A stretch of DNA of 24,282 nt, taken from NCBI GenBank assembly GCA_039030125.1, contig JBCCEV010000054.1, forward strand, positions 1 through 24,282. Reading direction: 5' to 3'. The notes under the pieces are model-generated. The model ran no database searches. It saw only the letters and a list, made by a program, of their open reading frames with translations, and was not told the DNA's origin. Position 1 is the first letter of the stretch; the number at the start of each line of letters is the position of its first letter. Of the stretch, positions 6,233 through 13,924 are shown one piece after another. The position numbers and the translations under genes were made by a program. This DNA is from JBCCEV01 sp039030125 (GTDB lineage: Bacteria > Pseudomonadota > Gammaproteobacteria > Ga0077536).

Positions 6233-7828
6233 ATGAAAAAGTTAGATGCGCTGGTCATCGGCGCGGGTCTTACTGGACTGTACGCCATCTATAAGCTTCG
6301 TGAGTTGGGTCTCGAAGTGGAAGCGGTAGAAAAGGGCACTGGTGTCGGCGGCACCTGGTACTGGAATCGTTACCCCGGCGCACGAACCGATTCTCAATCC
6401 TATGTTTATCAATATTGGTTCTCCGATGAACTTCTCCAGGAATGGGATTGGAGCGAGACCTTTCCCGCCCAAGAAGAAACCGAGCGTTACCTCAATCATG
6501 TTGCTGATAAGTTCGATTTGCGCGCGCATATCAATTTCAAAACTGAAATTGCCAGCGCCGAGTATGACGAGGGGGCGGAGCGCTGGTTAGTCACCAGCAC
6601 TGCGGGCGAACAATACGATGTGCAGTTTTTGTTGGCCTGCACCGGAATTCTGACCGAGCCGGTCTATCCCAATATTCCCGGGCGCGAAAAATTTAAGGGC
6701 GTTTGCTACCACACCTCGCGATGGCCAAGCGAATCCGTGAACTTCGCAAACCAGCGCGTCGGGATCGTGGGAACCGGCGCTACCGGGATACAAGTGATCC
6801 AAACCATCGCCCCCGAAGTGGGGCATATGACGGTTTTTCAACGCACGCCGAACTACACCATTGCGATCAACAATCCCGAGCTTACGGACGAGGATCGCGC
6901 GGCGATCCGCGAGCGCTATCCGGATTTAAAGGAGCGCGTTAAGCACACTTTTGCCGGTTTCCATTACGATGCGGCCGATAAACCGTGGGCTGAGGTGGCG
7001 CCCGAGCAGCGCACGGCTTTTCTTGAAGAGTTGTGGGCTGATGGTTCGCTGAAATTTTGGGTGGGTGGCTTCGCGGAAGTCTTTTTCGATGAGCAGATCA
7101 ACGAAGAGCTGTCGAATTTCGTGCGCGCGAAGATCCGCGGTCGTATCGATGATCCGGCGCTCGCAGATAAATTGGTCCCAACCGAATATGGCTTTGGTAC
7201 GCGCCGGGTGCCGCTCGAAAATCGATACTACGAGGCCTTCAATCAACCTAACGTCAATCTTGTTGATGTCAACGAAACCCCGATCGAGGAAATTACGGAG
7301 ACCGGCGTTCGTACCGCGGCGGGTGAGATTGAGCTCGACATGCTGATTTTCGCGACCGGATTCGATGCCGGTACTGGCGCGCTGAGTTCAATTGAGATTC
7401 AAGGCCGAGGACGCAAGGTGCTCGGTGACGAGTGGCGCGGTGGGGTGCGTTCCTACCTCGGTATGCAGGTTCACGGGTTTCCTAACCTGTTCATGGCCAT
7501 CGCACCGCAATCTCCGGCGGCCTCTTTTTGTAATGTGCCGACCTGCTCCCAGCAGCAGATTGATTGGATGACCGACGCTATCGCATTTTTACGCAACGAA
7601 AAACGCAAAACGATTGAACCCAGCGCCGACGCGGAGGCGTCTTGGGTTGCGCACCATCATGAGATCGCAAACCAGACCCTGGTGGTTAAAACCAAGTCTT
7701 GGTACGTCGGCGCCAACATTGAAGGTAAAGCCAACGAGTTGTTGGCCTACATCGGAGGTGTCGGTGCTTATCGTCAGAAATGCGATGAGGTCAAAGCTCA
7801 GGGATATAAGGAGTTCGAGATCGCCTAG
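6233..7828 (+). CDS. Type I Baeyer-Villiger-type flavin monooxygenase
   Basis: A 531-residue FAD/NADPH monooxygenase related to cyclohexanone and steroid monooxygenases, which insert oxygen next to a ketone. It has an N-terminal FAD-binding GAGLTG (residues 10-15), 'GGTWYWNRYPGARTD' with the conserved Asp53, the type I fingerprint FxGxxxHxxxWP as F154-G156-H160-W164-P165, and a second, NADPH-binding GTGATG (180-185). 'GTRRVPLENRYYEAFNQPNV' matches the conserved Arg-containing segment of the family. The ATG at 6233 is chosen over an earlier start at 6176 because the Rossmann fold begins directly after it; the earlier start would also fall inside the inverted repeat. Substrate unknown; the next gene downstream, after a long gap, is a triterpene cyclase. 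Confidence 0.9.
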   Translation: MKKLDALVIGAGLTGLYAIYKLRELGLEVEAVEKGTGVGGTWYWNRYPGARTDSQSYVYQYWFSDELLQEWDWSETFPAQEETERYLNHVADKFDLRAHINFKTEIASAEYDEGAERWLVTSTAGEQYDVQFLLACTGILTEPVYPNIPGREKFKGVCYHTSRWPSESVNFANQRVGIVGTGATGIQVIQTIAPEVGHMTVFQRTPNYTIAINNPELTDEDRAAIRERYPDLKERVKHTFAGFHYDAADKPWAEVAPEQRTAFLEELWADGSLKFWVGGFAEVFFDEQINEELSNFVRAKIRGRIDDPALADKLVPTEYGFGTRRVPLENRYYEAFNQPNVNLVDVNETPIEEITETGVRTAAGEIELDMLIFATGFDAGTGALSSIEIQGRGRKVLGDEWRGGVRSYLGMQVHGFPNLFMAIAPQSPAASFCNVPTCSQQQIDWMTDAIAFLRNEKRKTIEPSADAEASWVAHHHEIANQTLVVKTKSWYVGANIEGKANELLAYIGGVGAYRQKCDEVKAQGYKEFEIA

Positions 7829-7939
7829 GTCGCGAACCTCTGCTGCACTGCGCGGTCGGACTTGCTGGAGCGGGCGTCTGAATGTGGTTTTTTTGCATCA
7901 TTAACCCGACAGAGTTTGTGGTTTTTATACGAAAAATCC

Positions 7940-7967
7940 TTGCATCGGCGCACGCAATTCTTAGAAT
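7940..7967 (+). promoter_or_regulatory. Possible sigma-70 promoter for the cyclase
   Basis: TTGCAT (7940-7945) and TAGAAT (7962-7967) are separated by 16 bases. The -10 element matches the consensus at five of six positions; the -35 matches only at TTG. If used, transcription would start near 7974 and give a leader of roughly 215 bases containing all of the inverted repeats downstream. Confidence 0.3.
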
Positions 7968-8067
7968 ACTCAGCACTCATACAAAAAACGAAGGCACTTA
8001 GGTGCCAAGGAAAGTCTGCGGCGTGTTTACCACGGTCCGCGAATTTATAGCCGAGCCCCTGGGGGAT

Positions 8068-8118
8068 AGTCGAAACGACGCGAGACTGCCTCGCGACTGC
8101 GAAAGGCGATTCGACTGC
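8068..8118 (+). other. Structured leader element with alternative pairings
   Basis: AGTCGAA (8068-8074) pairs perfectly with TTCGACT (8110-8116), enclosing a hairpin CGCGAG-ACTGC-CTCGCG (8079-8095). A competing small hairpin, GTCG-AAA-CGAC (8069-8079), uses the left strand of the outer stem, so the two folds exclude each other. The hexamer GACTGC occurs three times (8084-8089, 8095-8100, 8113-8118). I do not recognise a known riboswitch or ribozyme core here. It could be a regulatory RNA fold, an independent small RNA, or chance. Confidence 0.4.
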
Positions 8119-8148
8119 TAATTGGTTTGCCGGCGCGCGAACCGGCCA

Positions 8149-8167
8149 GACAGGCCTTAGGCCTGTC
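8149..8167. promoter_or_regulatory. 19-base palindrome next to the cyclase start
   Basis: GACAGGCCTTAGGCCTGTC is a perfect inverted repeat with eight-base arms and a TTA centre. It ends one base before a GTG and 24 bases before the ATG of the cyclase. As DNA it could be a repressor site; as RNA it would be a stable hairpin close to the ribosome-binding region. Confidence 0.5.
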
Positions 8168-8191
8168 GTGTTGGGAAAATACAAAACAAAT

Positions 8192-10258
8192 ATGAGCGAC
8201 ATCCACGAACCAGCTGACGCGCCGACCATCACGCGCGCAGATTTCGCGAATCCCGAAGTCATCCTCGAAGAACGTCCGGTACAGCCGCTTGAAAGAGTGG
8301 TGGACCCGGTCGAGTCGGCGTTGGCGGATGCGGTGGCGGCCTTACTGAATCGCCAAAAGACCGATGGCCATTGGCGCTACGATCTGGAGGCCGATGCAAC
8401 CATCCCCTCCGAATACATCTTGTTGCATGTTTTCTTGGGCACTTCCGATAACGAGCGCAACCAACGCATTTCGCGCTACGTTATCCGCCGCCAAAATGAT
8501 AACGGCAGTTGGTCGTTGTACGAGGGTGGACCGGGCGAAATCAGCGCGACGGTGAAAGCGTATTTCGCACTAAAGCTTGCCGGTCATGCACCCGACGCCC
8601 CCCATATGGAACAAGCGCGCAATTGGGTACTCGCCAACGGCGGCGCCGAAAAGGTCAACGTATTCACGCGGATCACCTTAGCGATGTTCGGACAGATCCC
8701 GTGGCGCACCGTGCCGGCCATGCCTGTGGAAATGATGTTTCTGCCGAAATGGTGGTTTTTCAATCTGAGTAAGGTTTCTTATTGGTCGCGCTGTGTGATC
8801 ATTCCGTTGCTCATCCTCTTCGCACGCCGCCCCGTTGCCGATGTCGCGGCGAGCCAAGGGATCAGCGAACTGTTTCACAGTGATCCGACCCAGCTCCGAC
8901 ATTTAGATGGCTTCAAGCGCGGCTCGTGGATCCAAAACGGCTTCATCCTGATCGACCGTACCTTGAAATTCATCGATCCGCTGGTGCCAAAATTCATTCG
9001 TAACCGAGCGCTCAAGCGCGCCGAGAATTGGATGCGCGACCATTCGCAAGGCACTGGTGGTATTGGTGCTATCTACCCTGCTATTGCGAATACCGCGATG
9101 GCGCTAAAGGAGTTAGGCGCGCCTGCTGACGATCCCGATTTTGTCAGAACGATAGAGGCAATCGAGGATCTTATTGTTGAGCAGAGCGATGAGACCTACT
9201 GCCAGCCGTGCGTATCGCCGATCTGGGATACGTGCTTATCGCTGAACGCGTTGACCGAAGCGGGTGCCCACCTTGATGCACCGTCGGTGCAACAGGCGGT
9301 GGAGTGGCTATTCGACCATCAGATTTTCGTCAAGGGCGATTGGCACGATCAAGCCCGGGGGCTCGACGCTGGCGGTTGGGCTTTTCAATATGAGAATGAC
9401 AAATACCCCGATGTCGACGACACCGGCATGGTGTTAATGGCGCTGCTGCGTGCCGGCGCTCACGATCAGGAACATAAGCTTAAGCGTATCAACCAAGCGG
9501 TGAATTGGGTGCTTGGTCTGCAGAACCCAGACGGCAGTTGGGGTGCATTCGATATTGGCAACAACCACGAATATCTCAACCATATTCCCTTCGCCGATCA
9601 TGGCGCTTTGGTCGACCCGGGAACCGCGGACTTAACGGCGCGCTGCATTGAGCTGTTAGCCATGCTTGGCTACGAAAAAACCTTTCCGCCGATGGCGCGG
9701 GCCATCGAGTTCCTCAAGCAGGACCAAGAAGACGATGGCTCCTGGTACGGACGCTGGGGCGTGAACTACATCTATGGCACCTGGAGTGTTCTTTCGGCAT
9801 TAGCGGTGGTGGGCGAAGACATCGCGCAGCCTTACGTGCGCAAGGCCGTGCAGTGGTTGCAAGATCATCAGAACGATGACGGCGGTTGGGGCGAGAGCTG
9901 CAACACTTATGACGACCCAGCGCTTACCGGGCGGGGTGACAGCACTGCCTCGCAAACCGCGTGGGCGCTGCTTGGTTTGATGGCTGTTGGAGAAGTCGAC
10001 TCGGCGCAGGTTCGTCGTGGTATTGATTATCTGGTGACTTATCAAAACGCCACCGGTGAGTGGGACGAAGAAGAATATACGGGCACCGGTTTCCCACGTG
10101 TTTTTTATCTGCGCTATCACGGCTATAGCAAGTATTTCCCGGTGTGGGCTTTGGCAACCTACCTCCGGACCCAACGCGGCGTGCCGACGCGCCAGCTTGA
10201 GGTGATTACCGAAGGCCCGATTGATATTGGTCCGATCCCGGTTCTGGCCGGTATCTGA
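8192..10258 (+). CDS. shc: Squalene-hopene cyclase
   Basis: A 688-residue triterpene cyclase, a monotopic membrane enzyme that folds squalene into hopene and diplopterol for hopanoid lipids. The catalytic-acid motif is D407-V-D-D410 in 'YPDVDDTGMV'. QW-type repeats are seen at 'QNPDGSWGAFD', 'QEDDGSWYGRWG' and 'QNDDGGWGESC', and the aromatic C-terminal wall 'TGFPRVFYLRYHGY' matches characterised cyclases. The residue equivalent to His451 of the Alicyclobacillus enzyme is Arg in 'DLTARC', as in proteobacterial homologues I recall. Length is in the normal range. The start is ambiguous: ATG at 8192 or GTG at 8168; neither has a strong ribosome-binding site. No hpn genes for side-chain formation lie in the window. 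Confidence 0.96.
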   Translation: MSDIHEPADAPTITRADFANPEVILEERPVQPLERVVDPVESALADAVAALLNRQKTDGHWRYDLEADATIPSEYILLHVFLGTSDNERNQRISRYVIRRQNDNGSWSLYEGGPGEISATVKAYFALKLAGHAPDAPHMEQARNWVLANGGAEKVNVFTRITLAMFGQIPWRTVPAMPVEMMFLPKWWFFNLSKVSYWSRCVIIPLLILFARRPVADVAASQGISELFHSDPTQLRHLDGFKRGSWIQNGFILIDRTLKFIDPLVPKFIRNRALKRAENWMRDHSQGTGGIGAIYPAIANTAMALKELGAPADDPDFVRTIEAIEDLIVEQSDETYCQPCVSPIWDTCLSLNALTEAGAHLDAPSVQQAVEWLFDHQIFVKGDWHDQARGLDAGGWAFQYENDKYPDVDDTGMVLMALLRAGAHDQEHKLKRINQAVNWVLGLQNPDGSWGAFDIGNNHEYLNHIPFADHGALVDPGTADLTARCIELLAMLGYEKTFPPMARAIEFLKQDQEDDGSWYGRWGVNYIYGTWSVLSALAVVGEDIAQPYVRKAVQWLQDHQNDDGGWGESCNTYDDPALTGRGDSTASQTAWALLGLMAVGEVDSAQVRRGIDYLVTYQNATGEWDEEEYTGTGFPRVFYLRYHGYSKYFPVWALATYLRTQRGVPTRQLEVITEGPIDIGPIPVLAGI

Positions 10259-10267
10259 ATCCACTCC

Positions 10268-10289
10268 GCTGACCGCCTGCGTGGTCAGC
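10268..10289 (+). terminator. Hairpin after squalene-hopene cyclase
   Basis: GCTGACC (10268-10274) and GGTCAGC (10283-10289) form a seven-pair stem with an eight-base loop, ten bases past the cyclase stop. It is followed by CCCCCTCGAT and not by a T run, so it would be a weak intrinsic terminator or an RNA-stabilising hairpin. Confidence 0.4.
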
Positions 10290-10369
10290 CCCCTCGATAC
10301 CTGAGAGAATACGCGGTCGGGCTGCGCCCCGGGGGTTCGTCTGGCGTGACAATTGGTTTCATCGAATCC

Positions 10370-10382
10370 CGACGCGGCGTCG
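10370..10382. promoter_or_regulatory. 13-base palindrome upstream of acyl-CoA dehydrogenase
   Basis: CGACGC-G-GCGTCG is a perfect palindrome with a one-base centre, 37 bases upstream of the acyl-CoA dehydrogenase ATG. It is too tight for an RNA hairpin, so a protein-binding site is the more likely meaning if it is not chance in GC-rich DNA. Confidence 0.25.
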
Positions 10383-10419
10383 TAAAACCCACAACAGAAG
10401 TCTTTGGAGACGGACAGCA

Positions 10420-12204
10420 ATGCATCAATACGAAGCGCCGCTGAACGATATGCGGTTTGTCATCCACGAGTTGGTCGGCTTGGCGAAAGTCGAGGAACTT
10501 AACGGATTCGATGAGGTTTCCGAGGACCTTGTCGACGCGGTTCTTGAGGAGGCTGGCAAGTTCGCCGCCGATATTCTCGCGCCTCTAAATCGCTCCGGCG
10601 ACGTTGAAGGTGCCCGCTGGGACGATGGCGAAGTATCAACGGCGGAAGGTTGGCAAAGCGCCTATTCCGAGTTTTGCGAGGCCGGCTGGAATGGCCTTGC
10701 TTTGAACCCGGAATTTGGAGGCCAGGGCTTGCCAAAGATCCTTGCCACCGCGGTCTCGGAAATGTGGAACGGCGCAAACTTGTCGTTTGCGGTCTGCCCG
10801 ATGCTGATTCAAGGCGCGATCGAGGCCATTGAATCGCATGGCAGCGATGCACTTAAGAAGACCTATCTTGAGAAGATGGTTAGCGGCGAGTGGACGGGTA
10901 CCATGAACCTTACCGAGCCCCAAGCCGGTTCGGATCTCTCGAAGGTCCGCTCGAAAGCAGTCCCCGAAGGTGATCATTATTTAATCTCTGGTCAGAAGAT
11001 TTATATCACCTACGGCGAACACGATCTGACCGATAATATTATCCACCTGGTGCTGGCGCGAACGCCCGATGCGCCGGAAGGCACGCGAGGCATTTCATTG
11101 TTCGTGGTGCCCAAATTCTTGGTCAATGATGACGGCTCGATAGGCGAGCGCAACGATGTCCGCTGCGTCTCAATCGAACACAAACTTGGGATCCATGCCA
11201 GTCCAACGGCGGTCATGTCTTACGGCGATAACGGTGGCGCTATCGGCTACTTGGTGGGCGAGGAAAATCGCGGGCTGCCCTATATGTTCACCATGATGAA
11301 CGCTGCCCGGCATGCCGTTGGGCTCGAGGGTGTCGCCATCGGTGACGCAGCCTATCGGCATGCACTGCGCCACGCGCGCGAACGCGTTCAGGGTCAACCT
11401 ATCGGTGGGGAAGAAGGCGCCAGCATTATCGAGCACCCCGATGTCCGTCGCATGTTGATGACCATGCGCGCTAAGGTGGAGGCGATGCGCGCGTTAGCAT
11501 ACGTGTGTGCGCTCGAGTACGACGTCGCCGAGCGCCATAGTGATACCGAGGTCCGGGAGCGAGCCGCACGGCGTGGTGATCTCTTCACTCCCATCGTTAA
11601 GGGATGGTCGACGGAAACCGGTCAGCAGGTTGCATCCATCGGCGTGCAAATCCACGGCGGCATGGGTTTCGTCGAGGAGACCGGAGCCGCGCAGTTCTAT
11701 CGTGATTCTCGGATCACGACCATTTACGAAGGCACTACCGGGATCCAGGCGGGCGATTTAGTCGGCCGTAAGACTCTGCGTGACGGTGGTCAAGCGGTTG
11801 CCGAATTGATCGAGGAAATGCGGGTCACACTGACGGCGATGGATGGTGCCAGCGATGCCAGCGTGGCTGCTATCCGTCGCGCATTAAACAGCGCGGTCGA
11901 TGATTTCGAAGCGACGGTTGGTTGGCTGTTGGAAAGCGCCGCCGACCCACGCAAACCCGCCGCTGGCTCGGTTTATTACCTGGAAATGGCGGGCTGTGTC
12001 TGTGGCGGCTGGATGCTTGCCGAGTCGGCGCGGATCGCTGCCGAAAAATTGGCCGCTAATGAGGGAGATGAAAATTTTTATCGCGCCAAAATTGCCGCCG
12101 CCGTGTTCTTTGCACAGCACGTCTTGCCGGTGATCCCCTCATTGAAGGCGGCTATCACCGATGGCGCCGAGTCAACGCTCGCTTTGGCAGCAGAAGCGTT
12201 GTAA
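10420..12204 (+). CDS. Acyl-CoA dehydrogenase with extra C-terminal domain
   Basis: A 594-residue flavoprotein that makes the alpha,beta double bond of an acyl-CoA and passes electrons to ETF. It belongs to the long group with an added C-terminal domain (FadE5/DmdC-like). Visible are 'MNLTEPQAGSDLSKVRSKAV' (FAD-binding middle domain), 'GYLVGEENRGLPYMFTMMNAAR', 'QIHGGMGFVEE', and the catalytic-base segment 'IYEGTTGIQA' with Glu437. The start ATG follows a TTGGAGA site at good spacing. Substrate chain length cannot be read from this; DmdC-like enzymes of this architecture act on methylmercaptopropionyl-CoA, so that is one option. It begins a plus-strand run with the hydroxyacid oxidase 29 bases downstream. 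Confidence 0.92.
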   Translation: MHQYEAPLNDMRFVIHELVGLAKVEELNGFDEVSEDLVDAVLEEAGKFAADILAPLNRSGDVEGARWDDGEVSTAEGWQSAYSEFCEAGWNGLALNPEFGGQGLPKILATAVSEMWNGANLSFAVCPMLIQGAIEAIESHGSDALKKTYLEKMVSGEWTGTMNLTEPQAGSDLSKVRSKAVPEGDHYLISGQKIYITYGEHDLTDNIIHLVLARTPDAPEGTRGISLFVVPKFLVNDDGSIGERNDVRCVSIEHKLGIHASPTAVMSYGDNGGAIGYLVGEENRGLPYMFTMMNAARHAVGLEGVAIGDAAYRHALRHARERVQGQPIGGEEGASIIEHPDVRRMLMTMRAKVEAMRALAYVCALEYDVAERHSDTEVRERAARRGDLFTPIVKGWSTETGQQVASIGVQIHGGMGFVEETGAAQFYRDSRITTIYEGTTGIQAGDLVGRKTLRDGGQAVAELIEEMRVTLTAMDGASDASVAAIRRALNSAVDDFEATVGWLLESAADPRKPAAGSVYYLEMAGCVCGGWMLAESARIAAEKLAANEGDENFYRAKIAAAVFFAQHVLPVIPSLKAAITDGAESTLALAAEAL

Positions 12205-12233
12205 CGGGACGCACGGTTTAGCGGGTCTGCTCG

Positions 12234-13436
12234 ATGTTGAAAGATCTGTTAAGCCGCTGTGATGACTGGGTCAATGAGTGGGTTGTAAATCACGCGCATA
12301 ACATTCGTGATTTACGCAAATACGCGAAGCTGCGTGTTCCCAGGCCCATGTTTCACTACATGGATGGCGCAGCCGAGGACGAAGCGACGCTCGATCGCAA
12401 TTGTTCGGACTTTGCGCGCTACGACTTGAAGCCGCGCTATCTGGTGGACGTCAGCGAAGTCGACACCACGACTAAAGTACTTGGGCAAACCATCGATCTG
12501 CCGTTGATCTTCGCGCCCACTGGGATGAATCGCCTGTTCAATAATGACGGTGAAATGGCTTCCTCGCGCGCGGCGAGTGAGGCCAACCTCATTTATTCAC
12601 TGTCGAGTATGGGAACTCACTCGATAGAAGAGGTGGCCGAGGTCTGCGATGCACCTAAGATGTATCAGATCTATGTGTTCCGCGATCGCTCGTTGGTTCA
12701 GGAGTTCATGGATCGCGCGAAAGCATGTAACTACGCCGCGATGTGTCTCACGATCGACGTGCCGGTGCCTGGAAATCGCGAACGCGATCTTTATACCGGC
12801 ATGACCTTGCCACCCAAGCTCACATTATCGAGCTGGCTGGATTTTGCCCTGCACCCGCTATGGGGATTGAAGTACGTAACCTCCAAACCGTTTCAGCTTG
12901 CCAACGTCGCACACCGCGCCCCCGTCGACAGTGACGACGTTATTTCCTTGGTGGGCTATCTTCAGCGCGAGTTTGATCCAAGCGTCACTTGGGATGATGC
13001 GGCGTGGATGACGGAGTACTGGGATGGCCCGTTTGCGATTAAAGGAATTTGTTGCGCCGATGATGCCGTGCGAGCGGCCGATATGGGGGCTTCGGCGGTG
13101 ATTGTTTCCAACCACGGTGGGCGCCAACTTGACTACGCGCCATCGCCGGTCTCAGTGCTCACCGAAGTCGTCGATGCGGTCGGCGATCGCGTGGAAGTCA
13201 TACTCGATGGCGGGATCAGGCGCGGCACCGACGTCGTCAAGGCGCTTGCGCTGGGAGCCGATGCCTGCATGATGGGGCGCGCCTATCTTTTTGGTTTGGG
13301 CGCCGCAGGTTATCCAGGCGTGACGCGCACGCTCGACATCCTGCGGCGTGAAATCGTTCGCGACATGGCGCTGCTGGGTACGGCCAAGGTCGAAGATATT
13401 TCACGGGAGCATATTCGTGACCGAAGCGAACTTTGA
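12234..13436 (+). CDS. FMN-dependent L-2-hydroxyacid oxidase/dehydrogenase
   Basis: A 400-residue member of the LldD / glycolate oxidase family, which oxidises L-2-hydroxyacids such as L-lactate to 2-oxoacids. After about 24 leading residues come the family segments 'NIRDLRKYAKLRVPRPMFHYMDGAAEDE', 'PLIFAPTGMNRLF', 'QIYVFRDRS', the catalytic His294 in 'SNHGGRQLD', and the FMN-phosphate segment 'ILDGGIRRGTDVVKALALGADACMMGRAYLFG'. It lacks membrane helices but LldD-type enzymes are usually membrane-associated. The end overlaps the CoA-binding gene by 20 bases, so the two are co-transcribed. Which hydroxyacid it uses is open: lactate, glycolate and mandelate are all possible. Confidence 0.9.
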   Translation: MLKDLLSRCDDWVNEWVVNHAHNIRDLRKYAKLRVPRPMFHYMDGAAEDEATLDRNCSDFARYDLKPRYLVDVSEVDTTTKVLGQTIDLPLIFAPTGMNRLFNNDGEMASSRAASEANLIYSLSSMGTHSIEEVAEVCDAPKMYQIYVFRDRSLVQEFMDRAKACNYAAMCLTIDVPVPGNRERDLYTGMTLPPKLTLSSWLDFALHPLWGLKYVTSKPFQLANVAHRAPVDSDDVISLVGYLQREFDPSVTWDDAAWMTEYWDGPFAIKGICCADDAVRAADMGASAVIVSNHGGRQLDYAPSPVSVLTEVVDAVGDRVEVILDGGIRRGTDVVKALALGADACMMGRAYLFGLGAAGYPGVTRTLDILRREIVRDMALLGTAKVEDISREHIRDRSEL

Positions 13437-13905
13437 TTCTGATATTCCCAGTCTGCGGCGGGTGTTAAACGACTACCGGACGATTGCAATTGTCGGCCTG
13501 TCGGCAACCTGGCACCGGCCGAGTCACTTCGCCGCCAAATATCTCATTCATCATGGCTATCGCGTGATCCCAGTGACGCCGGCTTACGAGGAAGTACTGG
13601 GCGAGAAAGCTTATCCCACCCTCGCCGACGTGCCGGATCCGGTTGATGTCGTTGATTGCTTTCGCGCGGACCGTGAGTTACCGGCGCTTGCCGAGCAAGC
13701 GGTCGCGATTGGCGCCAAGTTATTTTGGATGCAGCTCGGTTTGCGCAACCAGCAAGCCGCCAAGATCGCCATCGATGGCGGCCTTGAGGTGATCTGGGAT
13801 CGCTGCATGAAGATAGAGCATGCACGCTTGTTTGGAGGTTTAAACCTCGTCGGTGTGAATACTGGCGTGATTTCTTCCGCGCGGCCTCGTACGGGCGCTC
13901 ACTAA
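13417..13905 (+). CDS. CoA-binding domain protein (YccU-like)
   Basis: A 162-residue small Rossmann protein of the CoA-binding family exemplified by YccU. 'RTIAIVGLSATWHRPSHFAAKYLIHHGYRVIPVTP' is the typical nucleotide-binding start, with 'EKAYPTLADVPDPVDVVDCFR' and 'IWDRCMKIEHARLFG' further on. It has no catalytic residues known to me and no established reaction. The GTG at 13417 is chosen because GGGAG lies eight bases upstream and an earlier ATG at 13348 would read out of frame through the hydroxyacid oxidase. It sits 19 bases before the sulfhydrylase gene; as I recall this pairing recurs in other bacteria, hinting at a role in sulfur amino-acid metabolism. Confidence 0.85.
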   Translation: MTEANFDSDIPSLRRVLNDYRTIAIVGLSATWHRPSHFAAKYLIHHGYRVIPVTPAYEEVLGEKAYPTLADVPDPVDVVDCFRADRELPALAEQAVAIGAKLFWMQLGLRNQQAAKIAIDGGLEVIWDRCMKIEHARLFGGLNLVGVNTGVISSARPRTGAH

Positions 13906-13924
13906 TTCAAACGGATAATTCGCA

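Larger units (their letters stand above)
7829..8191 (+). other. Long non-coding leader region upstream of squalene-hopene cyclase
   Basis: A 363-base stretch with no convincing gene. It holds a T7 run at about 7888-7894 just after the monooxygenase, a promoter-like pair at 7940-7967, and five inverted repeats: GGCAC-TTAG-GTGCC (7993-8006), the branched element at 8068-8116, GCCGG/CCGGC (8129-8133 and 8142-8146), and a 19-base palindrome (8149-8167). Several short frames cross it, but none has a family-like sequence or a good ribosome-binding site. Confidence 0.6.

Noticed and set aside
7860..7976. Short open frames in the gap between monooxygenase and cyclase
   Set aside because: They lack ribosome-binding sites and family-like sequence, and overlap the promoter-like and hairpin elements.
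8060..8120. Hammerhead-type ribozyme or known riboswitch in the cyclase leader
   Set aside because: A CGAAAC-like piece is present, but the CUGAUGA core and the stem order of a hammerhead are missing, and no known riboswitch core is seen.
9800..10420. A 206-codon open frame on the minus strand across the end of squalene-hopene cyclase
   Set aside because: It is antisense to a well-supported enzyme, has no family-like motif, and is open because of codon bias in GC-rich DNA.
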